Under the pieces are notes generated by a model. It did no database searches, was not told the DNA's origin, and saw nothing but the letters and a program-made list of their open reading frames with translations. The position numbers and the translations under genes are program-made. A stretch of 64,000 nt of DNA, from positions 50,159-114,158 of the forward strand of contig CAVWSN010000020.1 in assembly GCA_963757815.1 (NCBI GenBank). The letters are read 5' to 3'. Positions 36,289-45,250 of this stretch are shown in pieces. Every line of letters begins with the position of its first letter. Position 1 is the stretch's first letter. This DNA comes from JACVRW01 sp963757815. Lineage in GTDB: Bacteria; Actinomycetota; Thermoleophilia; Solirubrobacterales; Thermoleophilaceae.

Positions 36289-36298
36289 GGGGCCTCCG

Positions 36299-37635
36299 CT
36301 ACTCGAGCGTCGGCAGCTGCTCGTCCATCGAGGCCATCGCCTCCTCCGGCGTCTTCTTGCCGGACAGCGCCTGCTGGAGCTCCTTGTAGTACGTGAGCGC
36401 CACGGGCACCGGGATCACGCTGTCGAGGACCGGCATCGCCGGGTCCTGGGACGCGTCCACGAAGAACTGCACGAACTCGTCCTCCACGAGGCTCTCGTCG
36501 ACGCCCTTCAGCGCGGGCGGCGTGCCGAGTGTGGTGAGCAGCTCGCCGGCCGCGGTCTTGTCGCTGGCGACCTTGATGAACTCCCAGGCGAGCCCGGGGT
36601 TGTCCGACTGCTTCGTGATCACGTAGTTGTAGAACGCGTTGCCGACCGAGCGCCCGGCCAGGGGGCCGTCACTCGAGGTCGGGATCGGCATGATGCCGAG
36701 GTCCTTCCCGAGCTTCTTCTTGAAGTCCGGGATCACGGCCGGGTACATCAGGACCATCGCGCTCTTCCCTGACGTGAAGTCGGAGTTGGCGTCGAAGTTC
36801 TCGCGCGTGGAGGCGTCCTTGTTGAGGCAGCCCTGCTCGCGCAGCTGGACGAGCTGGTCGAGCGGCTGCACGAGCTTGGGGTCGGCGTAGGGGAGCTCTC
36901 CGTCGTTGACGCGGGCGACGTCGCCGTCGTCGAAGTACGAGCCGTACATCAGCGTGACCCAGTTGTCGGTCGAGTAGCCGTCACGGTCGCCGAAGGTGAT
37001 GGGAGTGACGCCGCTCGCCTTCAGCTTGTTGCAGGCCTCGAGCAGGCCGTCCCAATCCTCGATCGGTGCCTGAACGCCGGCCTTCTTGAACATCGCCTTG
37101 TTGTAGAAGAGGCCATAGGTGCCGAAGTCCTGCGGGACGGCGATGATCGTGTTCTTGCCGCCTTCGCAGTCGAGGTCCTGGCACGAGAGGTCCATGCCGG
37201 AAAGGGAGTCGAAGAACCCGGGCGTCTTGTCGAAGTACGGGTTGAGCGCGAGGAGCTGGTTCTCGTATGGCGTCGTGTAGCCGCCCGAGTAGAACAGCAT
37301 CATGTCCGGCGCGCGCTTCGCCTGGAACGCCGCCTGGAGCTTGGCCGCGACCTGCTCGTTGTCGGTCGAGAGCAGGGTGATCTTCACGTCCGAGCCCTTG
37401 TTCTCGGCCTTGAAGCGCGAGATCTGCGAGTCGAGCCACTCCCGGTAGGGGGTGCCGGGCGTGGCGCCGGCGAAGTTGCCGCCGACCCAGAGGTCGAGCG
37501 TTCCGGGCTTGGCCTTGGCGGTCTCGCCGGATGAGCCCGACGAGCCGGAGTCGGAGTCGTCGTCGTCTCCGCAGGCGGCGACGAACAGGGCGAGCACGGT
37601 GACGAGCAGGGCGGCGACGATCCGCAGCTGACGCA
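36299..37635 (-). CDS. sugar-binding lipoprotein of ABC importer
   Basis: 445 residues from ATG 37635, preceded by GGAGTGAGA; the frame runs further upstream, but that part lacks a ribosome site. Lipoprotein signal peptide LRIVAALLVTVLALFVAAC with the lipobox cysteine near residue 21, then a low-complexity DDDDSDSGSSG linker. The body has the extracellular solute-binding family 1 pattern (DLWVGGNFAGATPGTPYREW, AAFQAKRAPDMMLFYSGGY, KSAMVLMYPAVIPDFKK). It captures the substrate outside the membrane. First gene of the minus-strand operon. Confidence 0.93.
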
Positions 37636-37664
37636 TTCTCACTCCTCCAGTGACCTGTGGGCCA

Positions 37665-37698
37665 TTCCGATTATCGGAACTCAGATTCGACAATCGGA
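37665..37698. promoter_or_regulatory. paired operator-like sites between divergent operons
   Basis: TTCCGATTATCGGAA (37665-37679) is a perfect 15-bp palindrome. A second partial site, ATTCGACAATCGGA, ends at 37698; its ATCGGA half-site is exactly 20 bp from that of the first, so both lie on the same DNA face. The pair is centred between the binding-protein start (37635) and the dehydrogenase start (37750). The IclR regulator encoded in the same operon is the obvious candidate ligand. Confidence 0.7.
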
Positions 37699-37749
37699 CC
37701 GGTGCTATGCTCGCACACCCGTCAGGGCCACGTCAATCCCGAGGTGACC

Positions 37750-38712
37750 ATGAGAGCGCTCGTCTGGCACGGAGGCCGCAATCTGGCGGTGGAGGAGCTG
37801 CCCGATCCGGAGCCGCGCGCCGACGAGGTGGTGCTCGACGTCGGACTCGCCGGCATCTGCGGATCCGACCTGCATCCGTTCAAGGGCCACCACGGGCCGC
37901 GGCGCCCACCGCTCGTCCTCGGACACGAGGTGGTCGGCACGGTGCAGGAACTGCCCGGGCGCTTCTCGGTCTTCCCGCTGATCGTGTGCGGAGTGTGCGA
38001 GGAATGCCGGCAAGGTCGGGAGAACCTGTGCCCGGAGCGGCAGCTGCTCGGCCTGCACCGCCCCGGCGTGTTCGCCGATCGCGTTGCGGTGCCGCGTGAG
38101 TCGCTCCTCGAGGTGCCGGACGGCCTGAGCGACCCGCTCGCCGCCCTGGTAGAGCCGCTGGCCGTGTGCGTGTCCGTGCTCGCGCCCGCCGGCGTCGGGC
38201 CGGGCGCGCGCGTGCTGGTCCTGGGGTGCGGGCCGATCGGCCTCCTGAGCGTGCATCTGGCCGCGCAGCGCGGCGCCGAGGTCGTGGCGGTCGAGCCGGT
38301 GCCGGCGCGCCGTGAGTGGGCGACGCTCCTGGGCGCGGCGCGTGTGCTCGCGGACGGCTCCGAAGCCGCCGGCATCGGCGCCGATGTCTCGATCGACGCG
38401 GTCGGCGCGGAGGAAACCTGGCGCGCCGCCATCGCCGGTACGCGGACCGGGGGAGAGGTCGTGGTGGTCGGACTCGCCCAGGGCGACGGCGGCATGCCGG
38501 TGGCGGAGCTCGTTCGGCGCAGCCTGCGCCTGCGCGGTCACTTCGCCTACACGCGGGCCGAGTTCGCCGAGGCGCTCGCGCTCTTGGCCGAGGACCGCCT
38601 GGCCTCCGACTGGCTCGAGGTGATGCCCTTGGAGGACGGGCTTGCCGCGTTCTCCCGGCTCGCCGACACGCCCGACGGAACCGCCAAGATCCTCTTGCGA
38701 CCAGGAGGCTGA
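37750..38712 (+). CDS. zinc-dependent alcohol/polyol dehydrogenase
   Basis: 320 residues. Catalytic zinc ligands CGSDLHPFKG and GHEVVGTV are followed by the four-cysteine structural zinc loop CGVCEECRQGRENLC and the Rossmann motif VLVLGCGPIGLLSVHLA. The start is ATG 37750; an open frame upstream crosses the operator region and is unlikely to be translated. First gene of the plus-strand operon. Likely oxidises a sugar or polyol, or a 2-keto-3-deoxy sugar acid. Threonine- and sorbitol-dehydrogenase-like families are close alternatives. Confidence 0.9.
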   Translation: MRALVWHGGRNLAVEELPDPEPRADEVVLDVGLAGICGSDLHPFKGHHGPRRPPLVLGHEVVGTVQELPGRFSVFPLIVCGVCEECRQGRENLCPERQLLGLHRPGVFADRVAVPRESLLEVPDGLSDPLAALVEPLAVCVSVLAPAGVGPGARVLVLGCGPIGLLSVHLAAQRGAEVVAVEPVPARREWATLLGAARVLADGSEAAGIGADVSIDAVGAEETWRAAIAGTRTGGEVVVVGLAQGDGGMPVAELVRRSLRLRGHFAYTRAEFAEALALLAEDRLASDWLEVMPLEDGLAAFSRLADTPDGTAKILLRPGG

Positions 38713-39902
38713 TGGCCGGAGTCCAGCTGCAAGGGGTGACGAAGATCTTCGACGGCGAGGTCCGCGCCGTCGATTCGGTCGACCTCGACATCGGGGACGG
38801 CGAGTTCGTCGTCCTCGTCGGTCCCTCCGGCTGCGGCAAGTCGACCCTCCTGCGTCTGATCGCGGGGCTCGAGGAGGTCAGCGAGGGAACGATCCGGCTC
38901 GGCGGACAGGACGTGACCGACACGCTCGAGCGCGACCGCGATATCGCGATGGTCTTCCAGAACTACGCGCTCTACCCGCACATGACCGTGCGTCGCAACC
39001 TCGGCTTCGCGCTGCGCCTGCGGCGCTTGCCCGCCGCCGAGCGCGAGCGGCGCGTGGAGGAGGTGGCCCGCATCCTCGGCCTCGACGCGCTCATGGATCG
39101 CAAGCCCGCCGCGCTCTCCGGAGGCCAGCGCCAGCGGGTCGCCATGGGGCGGGCGATGGTGCGCGAGCCCGCCGCATTCCTGATGGACGAGCCGCTGTCC
39201 AACCTCGACGCCAAGCTGCGCGTGGCCATGCGGGCCGAGCTGGCGCGCCTCCACGAGCGCCTGGGCGTGACCACGATCTACGTGACCCACGACCAGGTCG
39301 AAGCCATGGTGCTGGGCCAGCGGGTGGCGGTGCTGCGCGACGGCGTGCTTCAGCAGTGCGCCGCCCCGGAGGAGCTCTACGACCGGCCCGTCAACCTGTT
39401 CGTGGCGGCCTTCATCGGGTCGCCCGCGATGAACCTCGTGGCCGGCCGGCTCGCGGGCGACCGGGTGGAGTTCGCCGGCCACTCGCTGCCGCTGGCGAAC
39501 GGTTCGCCCGTGGCCGGCCAGGAGCGGCGCGTGATCGTAGGCCTGCGCCCCAGCGACCTCGAGCTGGCGGCGAGGGAGCCCTCGCTCCCCCGGCTGCGCG
39601 TCGAGGCGCTCGTGGTCGAGCGGCTCGGGTCGGAGAGCAACGTGATCTTCCCGGTCGACGCCCCCAGGGTGGACACCGAGGCCACCCGCGCCGCCGCCGA
39701 GGCCCAGGCGGCCGACGACGAGCAGCTGCTCGCGGAGGACGATCGCGCCCAGTTCACCGCGCGGCTGGCCGGGCGGCCGGCGATCGAGCCCGGTGGGCAA
39801 CTCGAGCTCGCGGTCCGGACAGAGCGGCTCTACTTCTTCGATCCGGCGAGCGGCGAAACGCTCGCTGCGGCCGCTCGCGACCCGGCCCGCGCCTCCATCT
39901 GA
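38712..39902 (+). CDS. sugar ABC transporter ATPase (MalK/UgpC type)
   Basis: 396 residues. Walker A GPSGCGKST near residue 38, Q-loop VFQNYALYPHMTV, signature LSGGQRQRVAMGRAM, Walker B FLMDEPLSNLDAK and switch YVTHDQVEAM. A C-terminal MOP/OB regulatory domain follows and contains an Ala/Glu-rich insertion (AAAEAQAADDEQLLAED). ATG overlaps the dehydrogenase stop (TGATG). It most likely energises the two permeases encoded on the other strand, which lack their own ATPase. Confidence 0.93.
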   Translation: MAGVQLQGVTKIFDGEVRAVDSVDLDIGDGEFVVLVGPSGCGKSTLLRLIAGLEEVSEGTIRLGGQDVTDTLERDRDIAMVFQNYALYPHMTVRRNLGFALRLRRLPAAERERRVEEVARILGLDALMDRKPAALSGGQRQRVAMGRAMVREPAAFLMDEPLSNLDAKLRVAMRAELARLHERLGVTTIYVTHDQVEAMVLGQRVAVLRDGVLQQCAAPEELYDRPVNLFVAAFIGSPAMNLVAGRLAGDRVEFAGHSLPLANGSPVAGQERRVIVGLRPSDLELAAREPSLPRLRVEALVVERLGSESNVIFPVDAPRVDTEATRAAAEAQAADDEQLLAEDDRAQFTARLAGRPAIEPGGQLELAVRTERLYFFDPASGETLAAAARDPARASI

Positions 39903-39905
39903 CCC

Positions 39906-40814
39906 GTGCTCGTCCTGCAGTCAGACGAGATACTCGCGCGGGTTGATCCGCGTCACGGCGCCGAGGTGCTCGACCTGGTCGACGTGCGCAGCGGCCGGCA
40001 GCTGCTGGGTCGCCCGCCGTTCGGGGCCGAGCCGGCGGCGCCCGGAGACCTCGACGAAGGACCGTGGACGGCGGCGTGGCGGGGCGGCTGGCAGGGCTGC
40101 CTGCCCAACGCGGGCAGCGCCTGCACCGTTGACGGCGATTCTCACGGTTTCCACGGCCGGGCCTCCAACGACCCGTGGACGCTCGTCGAGGACGATCGGG
40201 CCGGCTGCCTCGCGCGCTGGGAGGGCCACGGGCTCCGGGCGGAGCGCAGGATCGAGGCCGCCGGCGGTGCGCTCACGGTCACGAGCGTGGTCACCGCGCT
40301 CGCCGACGGCGCGCCGGTCATCGCGCTCGAGCACCTCGCCCTGGGGCTCGAGCTGATCGAGCCGGGCGTCGAGCTCGAGCTTCCGGCGGGCCGTGCGTCC
40401 GAGCTCGACGACGAGCTGGGCCCGCTCCACCCTCCGGCCGATGCGCCGGAGTGGCCCGCGATCGGGCTCGTCGAAGGCGGGACCGAGCGAGGCGACCGCT
40501 GGGAGCTCGCCGATGCGAGGGCGCGCGTCTTCGTAGTGCGCGATGTCCGCGCCGGCCGGGCGCTCGTCCGCAACACCGGGCGCGACCAGGGGGTCGAGGT
40601 CACCTGGTCGGCCGAGGCGCTGCCGCACCTGATCGTGTGGCACGAGGCGCGCGGATCTGCAGGGGTATGGCGCAACGCGACCGAGCTGCTCTGCCTCGAG
40701 CCCTGCTCGGTCGCGCACCTGCTCGGACTCGCCGCGGCTCTCGAGGCGGGCCAGGCGCACCGGCTCGCCCGCGGTGAGACGCTGTCCTGGACGATGAGCG
40801 TGCGCCCGGTCTGA
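39906..40814 (+). CDS. aldose 1-epimerase-like protein
   Basis: 302 residues from GTG 39906, 3 bp after the ATPase stop. The beta-rich galactose-mutarotase fold is indicated by DPRHGAEVLDLVDVRSGRQLL near the N-terminus, the WQGCLPNAGSA segment and the active-site histidine region GDSHGFHGRASNDPW. Interconverts sugar anomers so that a dehydrogenase can use the right one. Fits the sugar operon. Confidence 0.8.
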   Translation: MLVLQSDEILARVDPRHGAEVLDLVDVRSGRQLLGRPPFGAEPAAPGDLDEGPWTAAWRGGWQGCLPNAGSACTVDGDSHGFHGRASNDPWTLVEDDRAGCLARWEGHGLRAERRIEAAGGALTVTSVVTALADGAPVIALEHLALGLELIEPGVELELPAGRASELDDELGPLHPPADAPEWPAIGLVEGGTERGDRWELADARARVFVVRDVRAGRALVRNTGRDQGVEVTWSAEALPHLIVWHEARGSAGVWRNATELLCLEPCSVAHLLGLAAALEAGQAHRLARGETLSWTMSVRPV

Positions 40815-40815
40815 G

Positions 40816-42100
40816 ATGAGCGAGGAGCCCTTCGGTCGCATCGAGTCGGTCGAGACGGTCCGCCACCCGAGCTTCCCGCACCTCACCCACGTGTTGCTCC
40901 ATGGGGAGGACGGCCTCGCCGGCCTCGGCGAGACCTTCCATCAGGCCGCCGCGGTCGAGGCTTACGTGCATACCGAGCTCGCTCCGCGGCTGGCGGGCGC
41001 ACCGGCCGGCAACCTGGGCGAGCTGTGGCAGCGGATCGGGGCGTTCGCCGACGGACGGCGCCCGCACAGCGGCAGCATCTCGGTGGACTCGAGCGCCTGC
41101 TCCGCTCTGGACCTGGCCTCGTGGGACCTGCGCGCGCGGGCCCTCGGGCTGCCGCTGCACGAGGCCCTCGGAGGCCGCGTGCGCGATGCGATTCGCGTCT
41201 ACGTGACGGCCGTCGATCCCGACCACCTGCCGCCGCGCGAGGCGCAGCCCCACGAGCGGGCGGGCGCGGACGACTGGGGCCTGGGTGGCTCACGACAGAG
41301 CGCCTTCCGCGACTGGACGGCATCGCTCGAGCGCCCCGGCGAGCTCGCCCTTGAGCTCGTCGACGAGGGCTTCACGGCGCTCAAGCTGTTCCCGTTCGTC
41401 CGGCTGGCCGACGCCACGCGGCGGGCTCTCGATCAGCCCGGCGCAGCTCGCCGAGAACCTCGCGCCCTTCGAGGCCGTGCGTGAAGCGGTCGGCGACCGG
41501 CTCGACCTGGCGGTAGACCTCGCGAGCATGTGGACGCTCGCGCCGGCGCTCCAGATTGCGCGTGCCCTCTCGCGCTTCGACCTGATGTGGCTCGAGGATC
41601 CGCTGCGTATCTCGGCGCTCGACTCGCTCGGGCTGCTGCGCGAGGGGCTGACGATGCCGCTCGCCGGCTACGACTACCGCTGCGGGCTTCCGAGCTACGT
41701 CGAGATGATCGAGCGCGGCGGAGTCTCGCTCGTGCGGATGGATCTCGGCTGGGTGGGTGGCGTCACCGAGGCCGTGCGCATCGCGGCGTATGCGGAGGCG
41801 CGCGGGCTCGGAGTGATCCTTCACGACTGCGCGGGGCCGGTGTGCTGGGCCGCCGCCGTGCACACCGCCCTGCACCTGCCCAACGCGGTGATTCAGGAGT
41901 GCGTGCGCGCGTACGCGCGCGACATCTACCCGGAGATCGGCACGGGCGTGCCAACGCTCGCCGCCGGCGCCGCGCGTCCCGCGGCCGGTCCCGGACACGG
42001 CTTCGAGCTGAGCGACGCGTACCTCTCCGAGGCCCAGCGGCGCCGCTCGGGCGTGGGTCGCGACGGGCGCTGGCGAAGCGAGGGGCCGGCATCGTGGTGA
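40816..42100 (+). CDS. enolase-superfamily sugar-acid dehydratase (one frameshift)
   Basis: An N-terminal capping domain and barrel start in one frame (SACSALDLASWDLRARALGLP), up to GFTALKLFPF, continuing in another with LAVDLASMWTL, LMWLEDPLR, MPLAGYDYR and GVILHDCAGPVCWAAAVH. These correspond to the barrel lysine, the metal ligands and the catalytic His of the mandelate racemase/muconate lactonizing branch, with Asp where the third metal Glu usually is. The frames join if 1-2 bp are restored at about 41415-41435. ATG lies 1 bp after the epimerase stop. Probably dehydrates an aldonate to a 2-keto-3-deoxy acid. Confidence 0.85.
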
Positions 42101-43176
42101 GCCCGGTGGCCGTCACGGTCTCGCGCGAGCGGTTGCGCGCCGCCGCCGAGCTGCTGATCGACTATCCCTTCCGGGTCTGGCACTACGGCGAGTCGACCGG
42201 CCTCGAGGGCCTCCTTCGAGCCGGGGACCTGCTCGGGGAGCCGCGCTACGAGGCTTGGGTGCACGGCCTGCTGCGCGGCTGGGCGGCGCGGCGGCGTCCC
42301 TTCACCGAGCTCGACAACACGCTGCCCGGCAAGGTGCTGTGCGAGCTGGCCGCGCGCCACGAGGACGACTTGCTGCTGGAGGCAGCGCTGGATGCCGCCG
42401 CCTATCTGACGGCTCGCCGGACCCTGCGCGGCGTGGCGCTGCCGTTCGAGCGCGCGCCGCTGCGCGAGCCGTTTGGCGGCGAGGGTCTCGGCGCGCGCGA
42501 CCGCGACCTGCTCGAGGACCCGGGGCCGGGCGTGTTCGTCGACACGCTCCACTTCGACCCACCCTTCCTGGTACGCCTGGGCGTGCTGACGGACGCCCCC
42601 GAGCTGGTGGACGCCGGCGCCGGCCAGGCGCGGGCCCTTACGGAGTTGCTTCAGGACGCCTCGGGACTCTTCTGGCACTTCTTCCTCGAGCGAAGTGGCG
42701 AGCGCTACGGCTTCGGCTGGGGTCGCGGGCAGGGCTGGGCGCTCCTGGGCCTCGTCGACGTGCTGGAGGTGCTGCCGGGCGAGCACGTCGAGCGGGAGCC
42801 GCTCGTGGCTGCGCTCGAGCGGCTCGTGCGTGCGCTCCGGGGGAGCCAGCGCGCCGACGGCGGCTGGGACGCGGTGGTCGGAGAGCCGGAGTCTGGCGAC
42901 GAGAGCTCCACCGCGGCCTTTGTGGCCGCGGGGGTGGGCGCGGCGGTCGCCTCGGGTGTGCTCGGGAACGATCGGCTCGACTTGGCGCGGCGGGCCTGGT
43001 CGCATACGGCCGCGCTGGTCGGCGAGGACGGTGTCTTGGCGGGCGTGTCGGCCAACGTGTGGGCCTGCACCGTGCCCTCGCACTACCACCACGTCCCGCG
43101 GGGCGCCGTGGTCCCGTGGGGGCAGGGCCCGCTGCTGCTCGCCGCGGCGGCCGTAGACCGGGCAGGATTCCGTTGA
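42097..43176 (+). CDS. GH88/GH105-like glycoside hydrolase
   Basis: 359 residues from GTG 42097, overlapping the upstream stop (GTGA). The alpha/alpha-barrel motifs resemble unsaturated glucuronyl/rhamnogalacturonyl hydrolases: FTELDNTLPGK, TLHFDPPFLVRLG and the diagnostic YGFGWGRGQGWALLGL, followed by GGWDAVVGEPESGDESSTAA. No signal peptide, so it acts in the cytoplasm on imported oligosaccharides carrying a 4,5-unsaturated uronic acid. This is the best clue that the operon handles products of polysaccharide lyases. Confidence 0.85.
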   Translation: MSPVAVTVSRERLRAAAELLIDYPFRVWHYGESTGLEGLLRAGDLLGEPRYEAWVHGLLRGWAARRRPFTELDNTLPGKVLCELAARHEDDLLLEAALDAAAYLTARRTLRGVALPFERAPLREPFGGEGLGARDRDLLEDPGPGVFVDTLHFDPPFLVRLGVLTDAPELVDAGAGQARALTELLQDASGLFWHFFLERSGERYGFGWGRGQGWALLGLVDVLEVLPGEHVEREPLVAALERLVRALRGSQRADGGWDAVVGEPESGDESSTAAFVAAGVGAAVASGVLGNDRLDLARRAWSHTAALVGEDGVLAGVSANVWACTVPSHYHHVPRGAVVPWGQGPLLLAAAAVDRAGFR

Positions 43177-43916
43177 TGCGCGAGGGTCGCGGCGTGCTCG
43201 TCACCGGTGCCGCCAACGGCATCGGCCGCGCCACGGCCGCACGGCTGACCGCCGCCGGCGCCCGGGTTTGCGCCGTCGATCGTGAGCCGGCCGATGCGCC
43301 GCCGGGCGGCTTTGCGATCGAGGCCGACCTTGCCGATCTCGACCGCTTGGAGGAGCTCGTACGCCGGGCCGAGGCGGAGCTCGGGCCGCTCGACGCCCTG
43401 GTCAACGTCGCCGGCATCTGGGAGCCGGCGCTCGTCGAGGATCTGTCCGCTGCTGCGCTCGCGCGAACGCTCGCGGTCAACCTCGAGGCTCCGATCCTGC
43501 TGGCCGCCGCGGCCGCCCGCGGGATGCGGGAGCGCGGCTACGGCCGGATCGTCAACGTGACGTCCGTCCACGCTCACCATTCGGCCCGCGAGGCGCTCGC
43601 CTACGACGCCTCGAAGGCAGGACTGGAGGGCGCCACGCGGACGCTCGGCATTGAGCTCGCGGCCGACGGTGTGCTCGTCAACGCCGTTGCGCCGGGCTTC
43701 GTTTCCACGCGGATGGCGCTGGGCGACGACATGAAGAACGTCCTCGAGTCGGACCCCCACCGGCGCGCCTATGTCGAGGAGGGCCGCCTGCCGATACGCC
43801 GTAGCGCCACCGCCGAGGAGGTCGCCGAGTGCATCCTGTGGCTGGCCGGCCCGGAGAACACCTACGTCACCGCGCAGACCGTGACGATCGACGGCGGTCT
43901 CACGTCGACGTTCTGA
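43176..43916 (+). CDS. SDR-family dehydrogenase
   Basis: 246 residues. VLVTGAANGIGRATAARL cofactor motif, NVAG (LVNVAGIWEP), serine in IVNVTSVHAHHSA, catalytic AYDASKAG near 150 and the terminal TVTIDGGLTSTF. ATG overlaps the GH88/105-like stop (TGATG). A typical sugar or deoxy-ketoacid dehydrogenase; with the Zn-dehydrogenase and the enolase-family dehydratases it fits a non-phosphorylative oxidative pathway. Confidence 0.92.
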   Translation: MREGRGVLVTGAANGIGRATAARLTAAGARVCAVDREPADAPPGGFAIEADLADLDRLEELVRRAEAELGPLDALVNVAGIWEPALVEDLSAAALARTLAVNLEAPILLAAAAARGMRERGYGRIVNVTSVHAHHSAREALAYDASKAGLEGATRTLGIELAADGVLVNAVAPGFVSTRMALGDDMKNVLESDPHRRAYVEEGRLPIRRSATAEEVAECILWLAGPENTYVTAQTVTIDGGLTSTF

Positions 43917-45086
43917 CTTCGGCCTCCCGGTAGGCCTCGACCGCCTCGGGCACCAGCTCGATGCCCAGCCCGGGGCGGTCGGGAAGCGGGAGCCGCCCTT
44001 CGCGCAGCGCGGGCTCGCCGCGCACCAGCTCGCGGCGGAGCGGGGAGTCGAACAGCTCCGGGGTCAGCATCTCGATCAGCGGGACGTTCGGGCTCGCCGC
44101 CTGGAAATGGCGTGCGGCGGCGGCGTTGATGCCGGTCTTCCAGCAGTGCGGCACCACCTCGGCGCCGCGCACGGCGGCCAGCTCGGCGATGCGCCGCATC
44201 CCGGTGAGGCCGCCCGCGCGCGCGACATCGGGCTGCAGCACGTCGACGCGTCCGACCTCGAGCCAGGCCACGCACTCCTCGAGCGTCGTGGCGAGCTCGG
44301 CGCCGCCGATGCGCGGCTCGGCCCGAGCGGCGAGCCGGGCGTGTCCCGTCAGGTCGTCGTGGGCCAGCGCCGCCTCGACCAGCCAGAGCCGGCAGTCCTC
44401 CACGGCGCGCAGAACGGCCAGGGCGTCGCGCCAGTGGCTCCAGCGATAGCCGAAGTCGACGAGCAGCTCGATCTCCTCGCCCACGGTGCGGCGTGCCTCG
44501 CGGATGCAGTCGACGAGCTGGCGGTCGCTGGCGGCTTCCTCGAAGATCAGCTCCAGCTTGACCGCGCGGAAGCCCTCGGTGAGCGCGCGCTCGAGCAGCT
44601 GACGGCTGCGCTCCATCAGCTCGCTGAGCGGACGGTCGCGGGCGGCGCCGGCGTAGACGGTCGCGTAGGGGGAGAGGAACTCCCGCCGCGCGCCTCCCAG
44701 CAGCTGGAACGCCGGGCGACCGAGCTGCTTCCCGGCCAGGTCGTGAGCGCGATGTCCAGGCCGGCGAGGGTGTGGCGCGCGATCCCGGACGGGCCGGCGT
44801 AGGAGGTGCGCTCGGCCATTCGAGCCCAGAGCTCCGTGGTCGTGAACGGGTCGGCGCCGAGCAGCACGCCACGGAAGGAGCCGTTCCAACGGTGCACGTC
44901 CTCCATGTCGACCAGCGCCGCGCCGGCCCGCGACGCGGTGTCCGCCTCGCCGATGCCCACCCGTCCCTCGACGTCCTCGACCTCGAGCAGAAGCGTCTCG
45001 GAGGAGCTGTCGAGGTCCTCCGGGTCGGAGCCGCTGCGCAGGACCGTGGCGCGCACGTCCGCGATCGGCGAGACGGCTTCAGCCAT
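43900..45086 (-). CDS. second enolase-superfamily dehydratase (one frameshift)
   Basis: From ATG 45086 the N-domain (VLRSGSDPEDLDSSSETLLLEVED) runs to HTLAGLDIALTTW near 44740, then continues in another frame at DLAGKQLGRPAFQLLGG. The barrel carries the Lys of RAVKLELIFEE, Asp in LLVDFGYRWSHW, Glu in WLVEAALAHDDL, Glu in RIGGAELATTLEE and His in VVPHCWKTGI, a complete ligand set. It converges on the SDR gene with a 17-bp overlap and starts inside the end of the truncated dehydrogenase. Likely acts on a different stereoisomer or chain length than the plus-strand dehydratase. Confidence 0.87.
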
Positions 45087-45240
45087 CGAGCCGAAGGACC
45101 GAGCGCAGACCGCGCGCCGAGCGGGCAGTGTCGAAGGCCTGGTTTATCTCCTCGAGCGCGAAACGGTCGGCCACAAGCTCCTCGAGCCGGAGGGCGCCGC
45201 TGCGGTACAGGTCGAGGATGCGCCGCGAGACCATCGAGCA
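45079..45240 (-). pseudogene. C-terminal fragment of a zinc alcohol dehydrogenase, cut at a junction
   Basis: About 53 residues with RILDLYRSGALRLEELVADR and FALEEINQAFDTARSARG, the usual C-terminal end of medium-chain dehydrogenases. The protein should extend about 300 residues further, but the sequence changes abruptly at about 45235-45245. Its stop overlaps the enolase-family start by 8 bp, as in an intact operon, so the loss is only at the junction side. Confidence 0.8.
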
Positions 45241-45250
45241 GCGAGCGCCG
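45230..45250. other. probable chimeric junction or rearrangement breakpoint
   Basis: To the left, a minus-strand dehydrogenase loses its N-terminal 300 residues. To the right, a plus-strand pilus protein loses its N-terminus. Both are truncated at the same point, and frameshifts become frequent to the right. Most simply an assembly join. Confidence 0.7.
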
